Shown: one piece after another, positions 20,952-30,303 of the stretch
Layout: each line of letters starts with the position of its first letter
How positions within the stretch are numbered: position 1 is the first letter of the stretch
NCBI GenBank assembly: GCA_950022655.1
Contig: OX465590.1
Location: forward strand, 39,798,218-39,862,217
Source of the DNA: Alentia gelatinosa
Taxonomy: Eukaryota > Annelida > Polychaeta > Phyllodocida > Polynoidae
Length of the DNA: 64,000 nucleotides
Direction: 5' to 3'
Position numbers and translations under genes: made by a program
The notes under the pieces: generated by a model
What the model was told of the DNA's origin: nothing
Seen by the model: the letters and a program-made list of their open reading frames with translations, nothing else
Database searches by the model: none

Positions 20952-22744
20952 CTGTAAAATGTATGAAAGACGAACCAGGGCCATGCGTCGGCCTGGCGGT
21001 CACGTGACAGCACGCCGTATACTCCGAACATGGCGTACAGCTGAAGTATGCACGTGATGAACCCGAAGAGCGTGGTGACGTAGGTGATCCGCAGCGTCTT
21101 GTGGAGTACGCGGCCCTGACGTATCCGGTACAGGCTTACCGTGCCGTCCGCCGTCTTCAACGGGTACGGCTGGTGGACCGGACTCCCCCCGGACTCCTCC
21201 GGACACACATCCTCCGGGTCCGGCTCCTCCACACTCCGGTGCCTCCCTCCGGATTTACTGCGCTTCTTTCTCCGGACCGGAGAGTTGAGCTCCGTATCCG
21301 CCATGTAGCCGGATTCCTGTGGTAACTCCTCCATGCTTATGCTTTCCATCCCGTCCACCACTAGGGTCGCTGTGGGTTGTGTGCCGTTAGCGATGACGTC
21401 AGCATCCGGTCGCTGACGTAGGAAGTCGAGGTTGGTGACGTAGCCATTAGCGATGACGTCACTGGTCATGACGTTGGGCGTCAGGATGGTGTTGTGTTGG
21501 GAGTGGTGGCGATGGAGGTCCAGAGCTGGGTTGATGAACGTTGGAGGTGATTCGGTTTCCTCTATGAGCATGGCAGCCGTGCTAGAACACACAGACTGCG
21601 ACATGAGGTCCACCTCCTCGAAGGTCCCCGCTTCCCGGAAGGCTCCCCCTACCTCCGGGAAGGTCCCTAAGTCTGGGACCCGGTCCTCCAAAGCCGGGCC
21701 AGCCGTGGAGGGAGTATCAGTCACGTAATCACTCTCACTACTAAACTCCGCCTGGGACTCACTCTTATTGAGATGCGAACTGACCTCGTACTGTTTCTGC
21801 TTGTCCGTATCGCTCTCCCTCAGCCTATAACCTCGGTCGAAGTTCCCCAACCTGTACGCTTTAGCAATGGCCTCCTCGTCAAACTCCAAGTGGGCCTCAT
21901 TATAAAACGACAGCGTGTCTGAGGAATCTAAAGCCGAAGAGTCGCTGCCGTAGCTCAGAGTCTTATTCTCTTCATCGGTGATTCTGATCTTGGGTTTGCT
22001 GATCCTGTGTAAGGCTAACTCCCTGTGGTTGCCGTTCCGCATTGTCTCCTGCTTGACACGGTTATAAGCCACCAGCTGCTTCAGAACACGCTGCGTCTCG
22101 TTTGTAAACTGGGTCATCTTGAAGCCACCGTAAATGAAGCCAAAGCAAAGCACCAGACCCCACGTGATGAAGATACTCTGACAGAGAAGCAACAGCAGCT
22201 TGAGGTTATTCCTGTAGGCTACAGTCACATCAATGACAATAACAATAGTGAAGTGGGATGTGATGATGGCTGCCAGTACGCGGTAATTCTGCAGCTTGTT
22301 GGGCCCCATACGCACTTTGGTGATCCGCATGAAGACCATCTGGATGAGGGAGAAGGAGGAGGTGAGGCAAGGGAAGGTGATGCCGTATAACACCTGGGAC
22401 AACCCAGGAGGGAGGTGGAAGGTGGAGTGGTAAGGATCGACGAATAAATACAACGCCCTGCTCATCCCCAACACGAACAGCATTCCGTTGATGCCCAGCA
22501 GGTATTGCTGTACCTTGAGTCGGCGCCGGAACTCGAACACGGCCACGATGGCGTACAGGGCGAGCATGAAGAAACCCGCGCCACAGCCGTAGGTGTGCAC
22601 CTGCCACCCCCACCTCCAGGTGTCCCGGGCGGCCTCCCACTCCGGGACGGGCTCCGGGAGACTGTCTCCCGGCACCACCGGCGACTCCGTGACGTTCTCC
22701 TCCGTGTAGAGGTACGACAAGAGCCGCTGGTGCGAGGACGCCAT
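20952..22744 (-). CDS. PRRT3/PRRT4-like seven-transmembrane protein, first coding exon (partial gene)
   Basis: Reads 597 codons plus two bases from ATG at 22744 (AAACATGGC, a good start context). It stops at a donor, CAG|GTCAGT, at 20952/20951, because the open frame ends three codons later. Residues 1-45 are a short presumed extracellular segment with WRWGWQVHTYG just before TM1 (about 53-72). TM2 is about 80-101 with ALYLFVDPYHS, TM3 114-138, TM4 155-176, TM5 182-207. A long Ser/Glu/Asp-rich cytoplasmic loop covers about 210-550, then TM6 (ITYVTTLFGFITCILQLYAM), with WPWFVFHTFYR starting TM7. This order and the W-H-Y-G and DPYH motifs are those of the C-terminal membrane domain of vertebrate PRRT3/4, whose biochemical role is poorly known; the long proline-rich ectodomain of those proteins is absent here. 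TM7 and the tail need further exons at lower coordinates; I could not find them in this window. Other frames over this exon are shadows. Confidence 0.88.
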
Positions 22745-22850
22745 GTTTTTTTTATTATTGTTCTATTTATAGGCTGGGCTGGGTCACGTGGGCGGGTCAC
22801 GTGGGCGGGTCACGTGCCGCCCTGGTGACGTAAAGGTGTGGCCATCTGGC
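22745..22850 (-). promoter_or_regulatory. Upstream region of the PRRT-like gene: three E-boxes, CRE-like site, TATA-like box
   Basis: Three CACGTG E-boxes at 22785-22790, 22798-22803 and 22811-22816 form a perfect 13-bp period (GGGTCACGTGGGC units). TGACGTAA lies at 22826-22833. Read on the minus strand the E-boxes are CACGTGACCC, the extended form bound by USF/TFE-type bHLH-ZIP factors. CTATAAATAG (about 22761-22770) resembles a TATA box but lies only about 20 bp from the ATG, which is too close for the usual 25-30 bp spacing to a start site upstream of that ATG. Confidence 0.6.
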
Positions 22851-22993
22851 GGGCACTGTGCACACTGGGTGTCTGTCTGTTTGTCAGCACTTGGTTTTCA
22901 TCTTGTGGCCTCACTGGTAATCTGGAATGAGATGAAGAAATCCAGGTTAATTATTTGAAATAATAATGAGAATTCAGATTGTTTATGCACATC

Positions 22994-23040
22994 TGAGGTT
23001 TACACGAGGTGACTAGGAACATGACGACTGTAGATCATCT
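22994..23040 (+). repeat. 5-prime fragment of the GGCGTTTACACTAGACGA MITE family
   Basis: GAGGTTTACACGAGGTGACT and GACGACTGTAGATCATCT correspond base for base, with substitutions, to 23974-24015. It is interrupted at 23041 by the next element; the host resumes after 23553 with GGCCTAAAA (compare GGCCAAAAG). Confidence 0.65.
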
Positions 23041-23553
23041 GGGGGTCGTTTTATTTTCAGCCCGAGGAGACTTGAAATGCCCAAGGAGAGGTCGTACGAG
23101 GGTTTGGTTTCGACAATTCAAAGTATCCTGGGGAAGGAGAGTTGTAGGTGACGATGTACGACCTCTCGTCCATTCACGTTGTTTTTTTTATCCTCGGGCG
23201 GGGAGACCTCCTGAAAAGTTACCTGCAGCTCTCCTGGCGGGCGACACCTCTAGGGGTATCGTGGGTGATTCAAAATAACAAATCTAAAGCTTTTTAATTC
23301 ATTTGAACTTTCGGAAATATATTTATTATGATTTTAATAAAAACTGGAGGTCTCAGATGGAGAATTACTGTCCCATTTACTTAGATTTACATACATTCAT
23401 AAATGCTTCTCTCCAATGACAAGGATTTCTCTACCTACGGACGACAGGGTAAATCGAACGCGATTGACGACCTCTCGTCCAATAGGTCGCCCGTGGAGGT
23501 ATCCCTCGTGAGAGCTCTCCTCACCAACGAGAGTTGAAAATAAAACGACCCCC
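23041..23553. mobile_element. MITE with GGGGGTCGTTTTATTTTC ends, copy 1
   Basis: 513 bp. Terminal inverted repeats GGGGGTCGTTTTATTTTC and GAAAATAAAACGACCCCC. The interior includes GGGTGATTCAAAATAACAAA and CTGGAGGTCTCAGATGGAGA, shared with 37810-38435, and GGAGAG/CTCTCC words near both ends. It sits in a degraded MITE; comparison with the intact paralog suggests a short duplication of CTGG at the junction. Confidence 0.82.
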
Positions 23554-23559
23554 TGGCCT

Positions 23560-23887
23560 AAAAATATAAGGTATAACCTATATGTAGCTATGGCACCTTG
23601 GAATGGGTTACCGATGAAGGTTCAGCAGGGTTCTGTTTTTGAGTTCAAATCTTATCTGAAATGGAATCTATGGAATTCAGATGAGTTATCAGTGACCTTG
23701 GTCTTCTGTTACTCATAACCACATACTCATTAGTTTCATCATTTGTATACCCTGTACTATACAAGACTGGACCTTGTTAAAGTCTGTTGCTTATGTAATC
23801 TGTTAGCTGGACGGCCATAAGATCTGCTTTGCAGAGGCCTGAATATGTACACCTTCCTTTTGTGCAATAAATTAAAAAAAAAACACC
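23560..23887 (+). pseudogene. LINE C-terminal fragment with 3-prime UTR and poly(A)
   Basis: A frame of 52 codons ends at TAA 23716-23718 and contains APWNGLPMKVQQGSVFEFKS. The W-N-x-L-P ... F-K-S-x-L pattern is typical of the last part of non-LTR reverse transcriptase ORF2 proteins. An untranslated stretch follows, then AATAAA at 23866-23871 and an A run (23873-23883), as expected for a 5-prime truncated LINE. I cannot assign the clade from so little sequence. Confidence 0.5.
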
Positions 23888-23973
23888 CAAAAAACCTACA
23901 ACTAAAGGATGTAGTGGGCTTCCTAGACAACTGCTGGCAAGGCATCTTTTTCTGTCTTTTTGATGTGGCTTAT

Positions 23974-24374
23974 CCGGCGTTTACATTAGACGACTAAAAA
24001 CATGGCGACTGTAGATCGTCTGGCCAAAAGTCGCTAACTGGTGCTAGATTACGCAATCTTGGCTATGATAGTCATCGACCCAACAGTTTCCTTGAATATT
24101 CACCCTAGATGACATTTTCTAGGGATGCACCTGGGTGATCGCCACCTGTCTAGACGACTAATTCAAGCTGGATTGAAATAGTCGCCGGCATCAGAGCTTG
24201 TCATATGGCCATAAGGTGGTGCTAAATTCCGTCATCTTACTTAACCAGACGATCTGCAGTCATAAGGCACTTGATGTTTACACTAGAAGATTTCCAGCCT
24301 TTTATGGCTGCAAATCGTCAGGTGGTGCAAAAATCAAGAGTCGCCACCCATAGTCGTCTAGTATAAACGCTGGG
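23974..24374. mobile_element. MITE with CCGGCGTTTACACTAGACGA ends, full-length copy
   Basis: About 400 bp. Left CCGGCGTTTACATTAGACGA, right TCGTCTAGTATAAACGCTGG. The interior is rich in GACGA, TCGCCA and GACTGTAGATCGTC words in both orientations, so the whole element can fold. Relics lie at 22994, 40441, 40972, 59240, 59755 and 62682. Confidence 0.78.
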
Positions 24375-25028
24375 TTAGACTTGATCGTAAAAAAGATATA
24401 AATTCTTTGTTCAACTGTCGAGGTCGAATCAATTTACAAAGCTTTGACAGAGTATTATCGTGTGAAGGTTGCTGTATAAGGGACAAGGGGATGTTTCGTA
24501 CAGTAATGTATACAATTCTACATAGTAAAATCTAATAAAACAGATTATTGGCTACTCATATGACGTTGTTCACATCTATCAGCTTCTAAGTCCGAAGACA
24601 CAAAAGCCAATATCTGTTCATCAGAGGGAATTATGACTTTGAATAAAAACATCAAAATCACGATCAGTTGGGTATTTACTATTTGTATTTCCCGCACCTC
24701 CGAGAAAAAGATAATCACATGTTGCAGAGAAGATTAGACACATGTAGCATGTTCAGGATAATATTCACCGACATGACTTACAGATAATTTATGGATACTT
24801 GTCAATTATGATTGAGAGACATAATTAGGCAGAAGAGGCAAGAGTAGTCAATCATACACCAATAAGTTTTGGGGGAGGGTTGAATTTTCTAAATTGTCAG
24901 TGTATAAAGGAATTAATAATTATGGACTGGTTAGATTTAACTCAAGTAGAATGATCAAAAGGTCATATGAAATAGAGTTATGAGCTGTTTAAATGGCCTG
25001 GTAATCTGTGATTCATTTGTTTGTGTTT
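24375..25028. other. No gene seen; AT-rich
   Basis: AT-rich stretch with no frame above 70 codons and no recognised repeat. Confidence 0.4.
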
Positions 25029-25275
25029 TTATCTTATACTGGTATGAACGTCCATAGGCTTAACGTTAGGAACTTGTGCTCAACAGGCTTGCGAGTATGG
25101 TAGCTCATACTCAATGGTGACAAACAGATAACTTGTCGAGGCTAAGATAAAATCAGAAACATATTCATGTTTGGTCTGAGTACCGGTTCACCATCTCCTT
25201 TGGAGCGCTTCAGAATATTCACTCGGTTATCACCTCATTCAAATTCGTGTGTGCTCTGAACAGACACAGATCTGT
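25029..25275 (+). mobile_element. Hairpin-superfamily element, degraded copy
   Basis: TTATCTTATACTGGTA, CATAGGCTTAACGTTAGGAA, then GGCTAAGATAAAATCAGAAA. The tip is ATATTCACTCGGTTATCACC, as in 11969-12254. The arms are only partly complementary. Confidence 0.6.
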
Positions 25276-25442
25276 TTGGATCTAACTCTGAATCTAACGC
25301 CAGTTGGCGAATACACCTAAAATTCTTGACTAAAAAATAAAAAAAGAAAGATTCCTGTGTGCTCTAAAGTGGATGGCGTACAGGGACACAGACCAAATGC
25401 TCATCAGTTACTGTCATATGTGCTTGTCTATTGTATTTGTCT

Positions 25443-25797
25443 TTATTATCCATCGTATACAAAGCCCCCATTGAGAATGTATGGGGACTCAGTAAACTAC
25501 GACCCATTGTATAAAACCTGTCGTATACCATAACTGTGGTATACGGATTCAAACCTGTGGTATACGGCCTCAAAACCATGGTATACGGGAAAAATAGTCC
25601 CTTTCGCTATAGAGCAAAGAAATAGTTCCTGTTGTTATACCCGTCAATATGGCAATTAATGGGTTTAATTTATTCAAAAAGATGGATAATAAATGCAACA
25701 AACGATGATTTTGTGGACAGGCAGCTCTGTATTACTTAGCGTCAACCTCTCGTGGTTTACGGCCGCCTGTCCACAAAATCATCGATTATTGTCTATG
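25443..25797 (+). mobile_element. Hairpin-superfamily element, GGTATACGG subtype
   Basis: TTATTATCCATCGTATACAA. Several copies of GTGGTATACGG (25522-25585) lie in the first module. The hairpin GATTTTGTGGACAGGCAGC against GGCCGCCTGTCCACAAAATC has lost the middle part of its left arm here; TTACTTAGCGTCAACCTCTC remains. Ends ATTATTGTCTATGG. Confidence 0.82.
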
Positions 25798-26329
25798 GAT
25801 CTAACTCTGACTGATATATGGAAAAACGCCAATGGGCGAAAACACATGAAATTCCTGACTGAATAATACCTTTGCCCAGGGGATATTATAGGGTTAATGC
25901 TGGGTAACACCTGGTTTCATTGTTCCACAGAAAATATGAATGGGATGCAAAGTTAAATTTGAATTGCAGGTAATCCCCCTTCTGTATTAAGCCTGGAACA
26001 CAGAAAACGCTGGAGATCCGCTGGAGGCATGAAATGATCATTTCACGGACTTCATCTGATAAGGACATAATCAATGAAATCAAAACTCTCAACTTTTTAC
26101 AGTTTATCTGCTGGTCCAATCCCTTAAGAGCATCCCCTAATCATCGGTCCAATCAAATCACAGAACCTGTGGGATCAGTAAGAACTACAACAACTTAATC
26201 CGTCTCCCGGGTATTCGTGGACAATCCAGGAACAGATCTGGTGGTTTGAGGGTTTAAAATGACTTACACCAATAATTGGGCATTATTCTTTGTTTGTTCT
26301 GGTCATCATAGAGCATGTAATCTATTGTA
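25798..26329. other. No gene seen
   Basis: A 77-codon minus-strand frame at 25886-26119 has no recognisable motif. Confidence 0.4.
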
Positions 26330-27002
26330 TTATTATCCATTGTATACAAAGCCCCCATTGAAAATGTATGGGGACTCAGTAAACCACAACCCATTGTATA
26401 CAACCTGTCTGATACCATAACTGTGGTATACTATAGAGGAAACCCATGAAAGTTTAGGGTCTGAGCTCGTATCCCATCGAGTTTGAATCATGTAGTAATT
26501 CACAAGGCGAAGCCGCGTGAATTGCTACGTGATTCAAATGAGATGGGATCGAGCTCTGACCCTAAACTTGAATGGGTTTCTGAATTTATCTCACCCTTAA
26601 TATTGACTAATGGGCTAACATTTGTGACATTATCACCCATTGGATATTTTTCCTAAATATCTAATGGGTGTTAGATACGAGTTTCCAATGTTAAGTCTAT
26701 GGAGAAAAAATATCTGGGGTGAGATAAAGATTCAAACCTGTGGTATACGGCCTCAAAACAATGGTATACAGGAAAAATAGTCCATTTTGCTATAGAGCAA
26801 AGAAATATTCCCTATTGTTATACCTTTTAATATGGCAATTACTGGATAATAAATGCAACAAACAATTATTTTGTGGAGAGGCGGCTCTGTAAACCTCTCG
26901 AGGTTGACGTCGTAATACACTCAGTAGCGCTTGTATATTACTACGCGTCAACCTCTCGTGGTTTACGGCCGCCTGTCCACAAAACCATCGATTATTGTCT
27001 AT
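26330..27002 (+). mobile_element. Hairpin-superfamily element, GGTATACGG subtype, split by a subtype I element
   Basis: Host sequence 26330-26431 and 26728-27002, as judged from the uninterrupted copies at 25443 and 57851. The hairpin is intact: GGCGGCTCTGTAAACC...GTAATACACTCAG with GTATATTACTACGCG...GGTTTACGGCCGCC. Confidence 0.85.
26432..26727 (-). mobile_element. Nested hairpin-superfamily element, subtype I
   Basis: TATAGAGGAAACCC starts and GGGGTGAGATAA ends it. The host reads GTGGTATAC-[element]-AGATTCAAACC where other copies read GTGGTATACGGATTCAAACC. The junctions are therefore known to about one base and show no target-site duplication. Hairpin tip ACAAGGCGAAGCCGCGTG; inner stem TTGGATATTTTTCC/AAATATCTAATGG. 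Confidence 0.88.
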
Positions 27003-27125
27003 GTACACAACGAGGACACCAGTTTACTGTATAATTGAGGGTCTTTATCAACCACAACTCCAGCTCTAATGATTAGATACACCATGCACTCAGGCGACCA
27101 CTACGACGTTTCGGAGGGTAACTGG
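27003..27125. other. Short spacer, nothing seen
   Basis: About 120 bp between two mobile elements. Confidence 0.4.
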
Positions 27126-27427
27126 TAAAGCCCAATGCCCATCTACCGATTTCGGAGCATTTATGTACGTTTGTCGGCGACAAATGGAGGGTTATTTGTC
27201 TCAGCCAAGCCATCCTAACGGAGTCGGTAGATGTAGGACAGCTAGGCAAGGCTACCCAGCGATTAGTGAAAACTCGGTTTCTTTGGATTTTGCCCTCCCC
27301 CAGCGATTAGTGGACCATACACCGATTTTTCAGTGTGTGGGTCGAGCGAGGGGTTACGTAATTTGCCTGCGACAAAGTGACCGACTAATCGTTCAACCCT
27401 AAATCGGTAGATGAGTATCCGGCTTTA
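27126..27427. mobile_element. MITE with AAGCCCAATGCCCATCTACC ends, copy 1 of a tandem pair
   Basis: TA-AAGCCCAATGCCCATCTACC on the left; GGTAGATGAGTATCCGGCTT-TA on the right. The interior has TTTGTCGGCGACAAA and TCGGTAGATGTAGGACAGCT. It shares its right TA with the next copy. No coding capacity. Confidence 0.8.
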
Positions 27428-27736
27428 AGCTCAATGCCCATCTACCGATTTCGGAACATTTGTGTACCTTTGTTGGCGACAAACGGACAGGAAGTTGTCT
27501 CAGCCAAGGCATCCTAACGGAGTCGGCTGTAGTCGGTAGATGTAGGACAGCTAGGCAAGGGTGAGCCCCTGATTAGTAGACTGATTTGCTTAGGACTAAT
27601 ATTCACCACCCCATCTCCTCAATGTCTGCTGGTCGAGCGAAGGGCTACGTAATTTGCCTGCGACAAGTTCACCGACTCCTATACGATTTGGGAACAAATC
27701 GCTCAACCCTGAATCGGTAGATGGGCATCAGGCTTA
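27426..27736. mobile_element. MITE with AAGCCCAATGCCCATCTACC ends, copy 2 of a tandem pair
   Basis: Starts on the TA shared with copy 1 and ends CTGAATCGGTAGATGGGCAT...GGCTTA. About 311 bp, similar to the copy at 33553. A second insertion at the terminal TA of a resident copy would produce this arrangement. Confidence 0.8.
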
Positions 27737-27758
27737 AGCAGGTTGAGTGTAGGAGCCT

Positions 27759-28112
27759 TTATCTCACCCCTGGTACAAGTTTAGCCATAGGAATAACGTT
27801 AGAAAAAAATACTCAACGATCATCCCACATAAAGTGACAATACTACCCCACGGCCACGGCGTAGCGAGTTTGAGATGACGCCATATGAGTTTGCTAAGAA
27901 TATTCTAGTTATTCTGGAATTTTGATGATATTTAATGTCATAGAAAGGGGTGAGATAAATCCAGAACCACACTCGAATCGTAAAATACACAATACTCCAC
28001 TAGTTTGGTTGTGCCTTAAGCGTCACTCGGCTTCGCCTAGATGACGATTGGGGCCCATCCAAACTCGTGGAGTATTGTCTATTTATACGATTCTCGATGC
28101 AGTTCTATATAA
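27759..28112 (+). mobile_element. Hairpin-superfamily element, CGTTTGGATG subtype
   Basis: TTATCTCACCCCTGGTACAA, inner palindrome ACGGCCACGGCGTAG, AGGGGTGAGATAAATCCAGA, hairpin with tip CACTCGGCTTCGCCTAGATG. Ends GCAGTTCTATATAA. Confidence 0.85.
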
Positions 28113-28440
28113 TTTCCGAAGGTGGTTCCGAGCCCCGTCTGGAGACGTACTGATTTCCGGAGGATGTCCGGAGGTTTATATATAGGAAACCTCCAGGGAC
28201 CCTCTGACGTCATTTCGTCATGACGTCATTAAACCTCTTAAGCGACGATTTGATTAGTGTCCAAGTTTGCTTCCAGTTTTGCTTGAGTTTAAAGTCTTTG
28301 GCCTAACAAAGTTTTGTGTGTATCCATTAGATACTGGGGTGGAGAATATCCACTCATAATACTAAGAAATCTATACTTTCTGGTGATGTTATTCCTTATT
28401 TAACTCACAAAGAAAATACATACATGATAAAGGCAATATC

Positions 28441-28803
28441 CTTTATTCCTATATACCTATGAGCGAACAACCTATGATTACTTAACGCTGCTGGGGGTGG
28501 AATAACTTTTGTTTACTGCCCAGGTTGAAGTTACTGCCCAGGTTGATGTTTACTGCCCAGGTTGATGTTTACTGCCCAGGTTGACGTTCAGAGACATTCG
28601 GTTTTTATCGATATTAGCCGCCAATTGAAGGTATATAGGAATAGGGAAACCACGTACCAGTGGAAATAAGTCAAAGTTACTCGGTAAGGCTTGGAAAAAT
28701 TACTGCCCGCGCCTACGCTTTGGGCAGTAATTTTTCCTAGCCTTACCTCGTAACTTTGACTTATTCCCACCAGAACATAGTTTCCCTCTATTCCTATATA
28801 CCC
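28441..28803 (-). mobile_element. Hairpin-superfamily element, ATTACTGCCC subtype with minisatellite
   Basis: TTATTCCTATATACCTATG, CGCTGCTGGGGGTGGAATAA, a 19-bp minisatellite, then a near-perfect hairpin 28630-28803. Arms GGTATATAGGAATAGGGAAA...AAAAATTACTGCCC and GGGCAGTAATTTTTCC...TTTCCCTCTATTCC, tip GCGCCTACGCTTT. Confidence 0.82.
28511..28587 (+). repeat. Minisatellite, 19 bp, four copies
   Basis: Unit TTTACTGCCCAGGTTGATG, four adjacent units with one or two changes. TTTACTGCCC is also the sequence nearest the tip of the adjoining hairpin. Confidence 0.88.
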
Positions 28804-29177
28804 ATTTCCGAAACCTCTATAGTTACATACCGCTGCTGGGGGTGCAGTAACTATAAGTTATGTAGCGAGGCTGACGTTTTCGTCCCAGGCTGACGTTTTC
28901 GTCCCTGGCTGACGTTTTCGTCCCGGCCTGATCACGTGACATAAAGAGCAGCGGGACAAAAACTTAGTTAATGCAGTTACTCGATAAGGGTGGCCATTTT
29001 TCTGGGGCTATCGCAGGAAAAGAAATAATCATTTTTTATAGATGTATGAAGGTATATAGGAATAGGGAAACCAAGTACCGGTAATCAAAAGTCAAAGTTA
29101 CTCGGTAAGGCTTGGAAAAAAATGTTTCCGAGCCTTACCTCGTGACTTTTTGCTCACCGGAACATCGTTTCCCTCTA
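28790..29177 (-). mobile_element. Hairpin-superfamily element, second copy with a different minisatellite
   Basis: ATTCCTATATACCCATTTCC, CCGCTGCTGGGGGTGCAGTA, a 20-bp minisatellite, then hairpin 29048-29177 (GGTATATAGGAATAGGGAAA against TTTCCCTCTATA). The inner part GTTACTCGGTAAGGCTTGG pairs with CCGAGCCTTACCTCGTGAC. It overlaps the end of the preceding element. Confidence 0.75.
28869..28929 (+). repeat. Minisatellite, 20 bp, three copies
   Basis: Unit GCTGACGTTTTCGTCCCAGG, three copies. It occupies the position held by the TTTACTGCCCAGG array in the neighbouring element. Confidence 0.88.
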
Positions 29178-29224
29178 TAAGTAGGATAGCATGGACTCCA
29201 GCATGGCCTTACATATATAAAGTT

Positions 29225-29609
29225 TTATCCTACCCCTAATATAAAATCCCATAGGCTTAACATTGACTTTCCGTATGCGCCCGTATGTCGCATATGGATA
29301 AAAAATCGCTCCTAGGAGCGTACAAAAAATGGACCAATCAGAGATCAGCAGCTGAAAGTAGTTCCAAGCGCCTTCAGAGCAGCAAGGAGAGCTATATGGA
29401 GGACTTCAGAAGGTTTTTTATCATGTTTTTTGTTATTATCCTTACATAAAAATATTGTTCACAGAAGTAGGATAAAATCTAAACCTTATTCGTTTTAATC
29501 TGGGCTCCCGTATGCGACTCCTGGAGTTTTGGCTCTGGATATCACTACGCCAAACTCCAGTCATCGCATACGGGAGCCCAGATTAAAACTCATCCGGTTT
29601 TACGATAAT
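29225..29609 (+). mobile_element. Hairpin-superfamily element, TTATCCTACCCC subtype
   Basis: TTATCCTACCCCTAATATAA, CCATAGGCTTAACATTGACT, TTTCCGTATGCGCCCGTATG. The module closes GTAGGATAAAATCTAAACC. The hairpin arms TTTTAATCTGGGCTCCCGTA and TACGGGAGCCCAGATTAAAA are perfect over 20 bp, then ACTCCTGGAGTTTTGGC with GCCAAACTCCAGTC. Ends GGTTTTACGATAA. Confidence 0.88.
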
Positions 29610-29783
29610 TTCAGCCCTGAAGGCCATTATCTTCTACGTATTTGAAATAATTTAAATTGAAGGGCAGTCATCATTCAAACCAAACCCTCACAAAATGGAT
29701 TTCTCTTCACTACCGAGCAACTATCCTTTGGCATGCTTTATGAACGGAAACGTGGCCCATTAATTACATGAAAGCTACCCCTT

Positions 29784-30303
29784 TTATCTCATCCCTTTTA
29801 CAAGTTTAGCCATAGGTATAGCATTAAACTAGCATTATACTCAAAGTGAAAATACTATGCCATGGTCGTGGTGGAGTGATGTGAGATGATGTCCTAGTTG
29901 ACTGGCCAACCAGCGGCAAGGATTTCCGAGAGCAGATAAGATATCAACATGGAGATTTAAATGTTCTTTATTGGATTTGTGAAGTAATTTAAATTATTCT
30001 GATATTGTTATGCTATACTGATGTCTGAGAAAGAGGTGAGATAAATCCAGAACTGCACTCAAATCATAGAATAAACAGTAACGTCTAGTGACCGGCGAAA
30101 GCCGACTTCGTGAGGTGCAGAGCGTTAGGAGAACATTGTGGTAGCGTTACGCACAAGGCCACGTCTGACTGTCATAGAATAAACAGTAGTCCACTTGTTG
30201 GATGCGCCGTAATTGTCACTTGGATTTGCCTCGATGACAATTGTGGCGCATCCAAACTCGTGCAGTATTGTCTATTTATATTATTCTCAATGCAGTTCTT
30301 ATA
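29784..30303 (+). mobile_element. Hairpin-superfamily element, CGTTTGGATG subtype, interrupted
   Basis: TTATCTCATCCCTTTTACAA, first module with ATACTATGCCATGGTCGTGG and some foreign sequence near 29895-29960, GAGGTGAGATAAATCCAGAA. The hairpin TGTTGGATGCGCCGTAATTG pairs with CAATTGTGGCGCATCCAAAC; its left arm base is split by an insertion (next entry). Confidence 0.78.
30081..30171. other. 91-bp insertion flanked by a 17-bp perfect direct repeat
   Basis: TCATAGAATAAACAGTA occurs at 30064-30080 and 30172-30188. The enclosed 91 bp is GC-rich with CCGGCGAAAGCCGAC. It is absent from sister copies of the host element, so it is an insertion with a long target duplication, as made by LINE-type retrotransposition. 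I do not recognise the inserted sequence and see no poly(A) tail. Confidence 0.65.

Noticed and set aside
21000..22828. Additional frames over the PRRT-like exon (both strands, up to 136 codons)
   Set aside because: Alternative-frame shadows of a GC-rich coding exon; the main frame has clear membrane segments and family motifs.
26432..26727. Hairpin elements as canonical Helitrons
   Set aside because: No target duplication and a terminal hairpin fit loosely, but the ends are not 5-prime TC and 3-prime CTRR, and the hairpin is far longer than the Helitron terminator; left unclassified.
28511..28929. Spaced short repeats considered as a CRISPR-like array
   Set aside because: Units are directly adjacent without unique spacers, there are too few copies, and the window is eukaryotic.
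30081..30171. Insertion as a tRNA-Trp-derived retroposon
   Set aside because: GACTTCGTG, GTAGCG and GTCTGACT words recall tRNA-Trp, but they are in the wrong spacing and no cloverleaf or B box is present.
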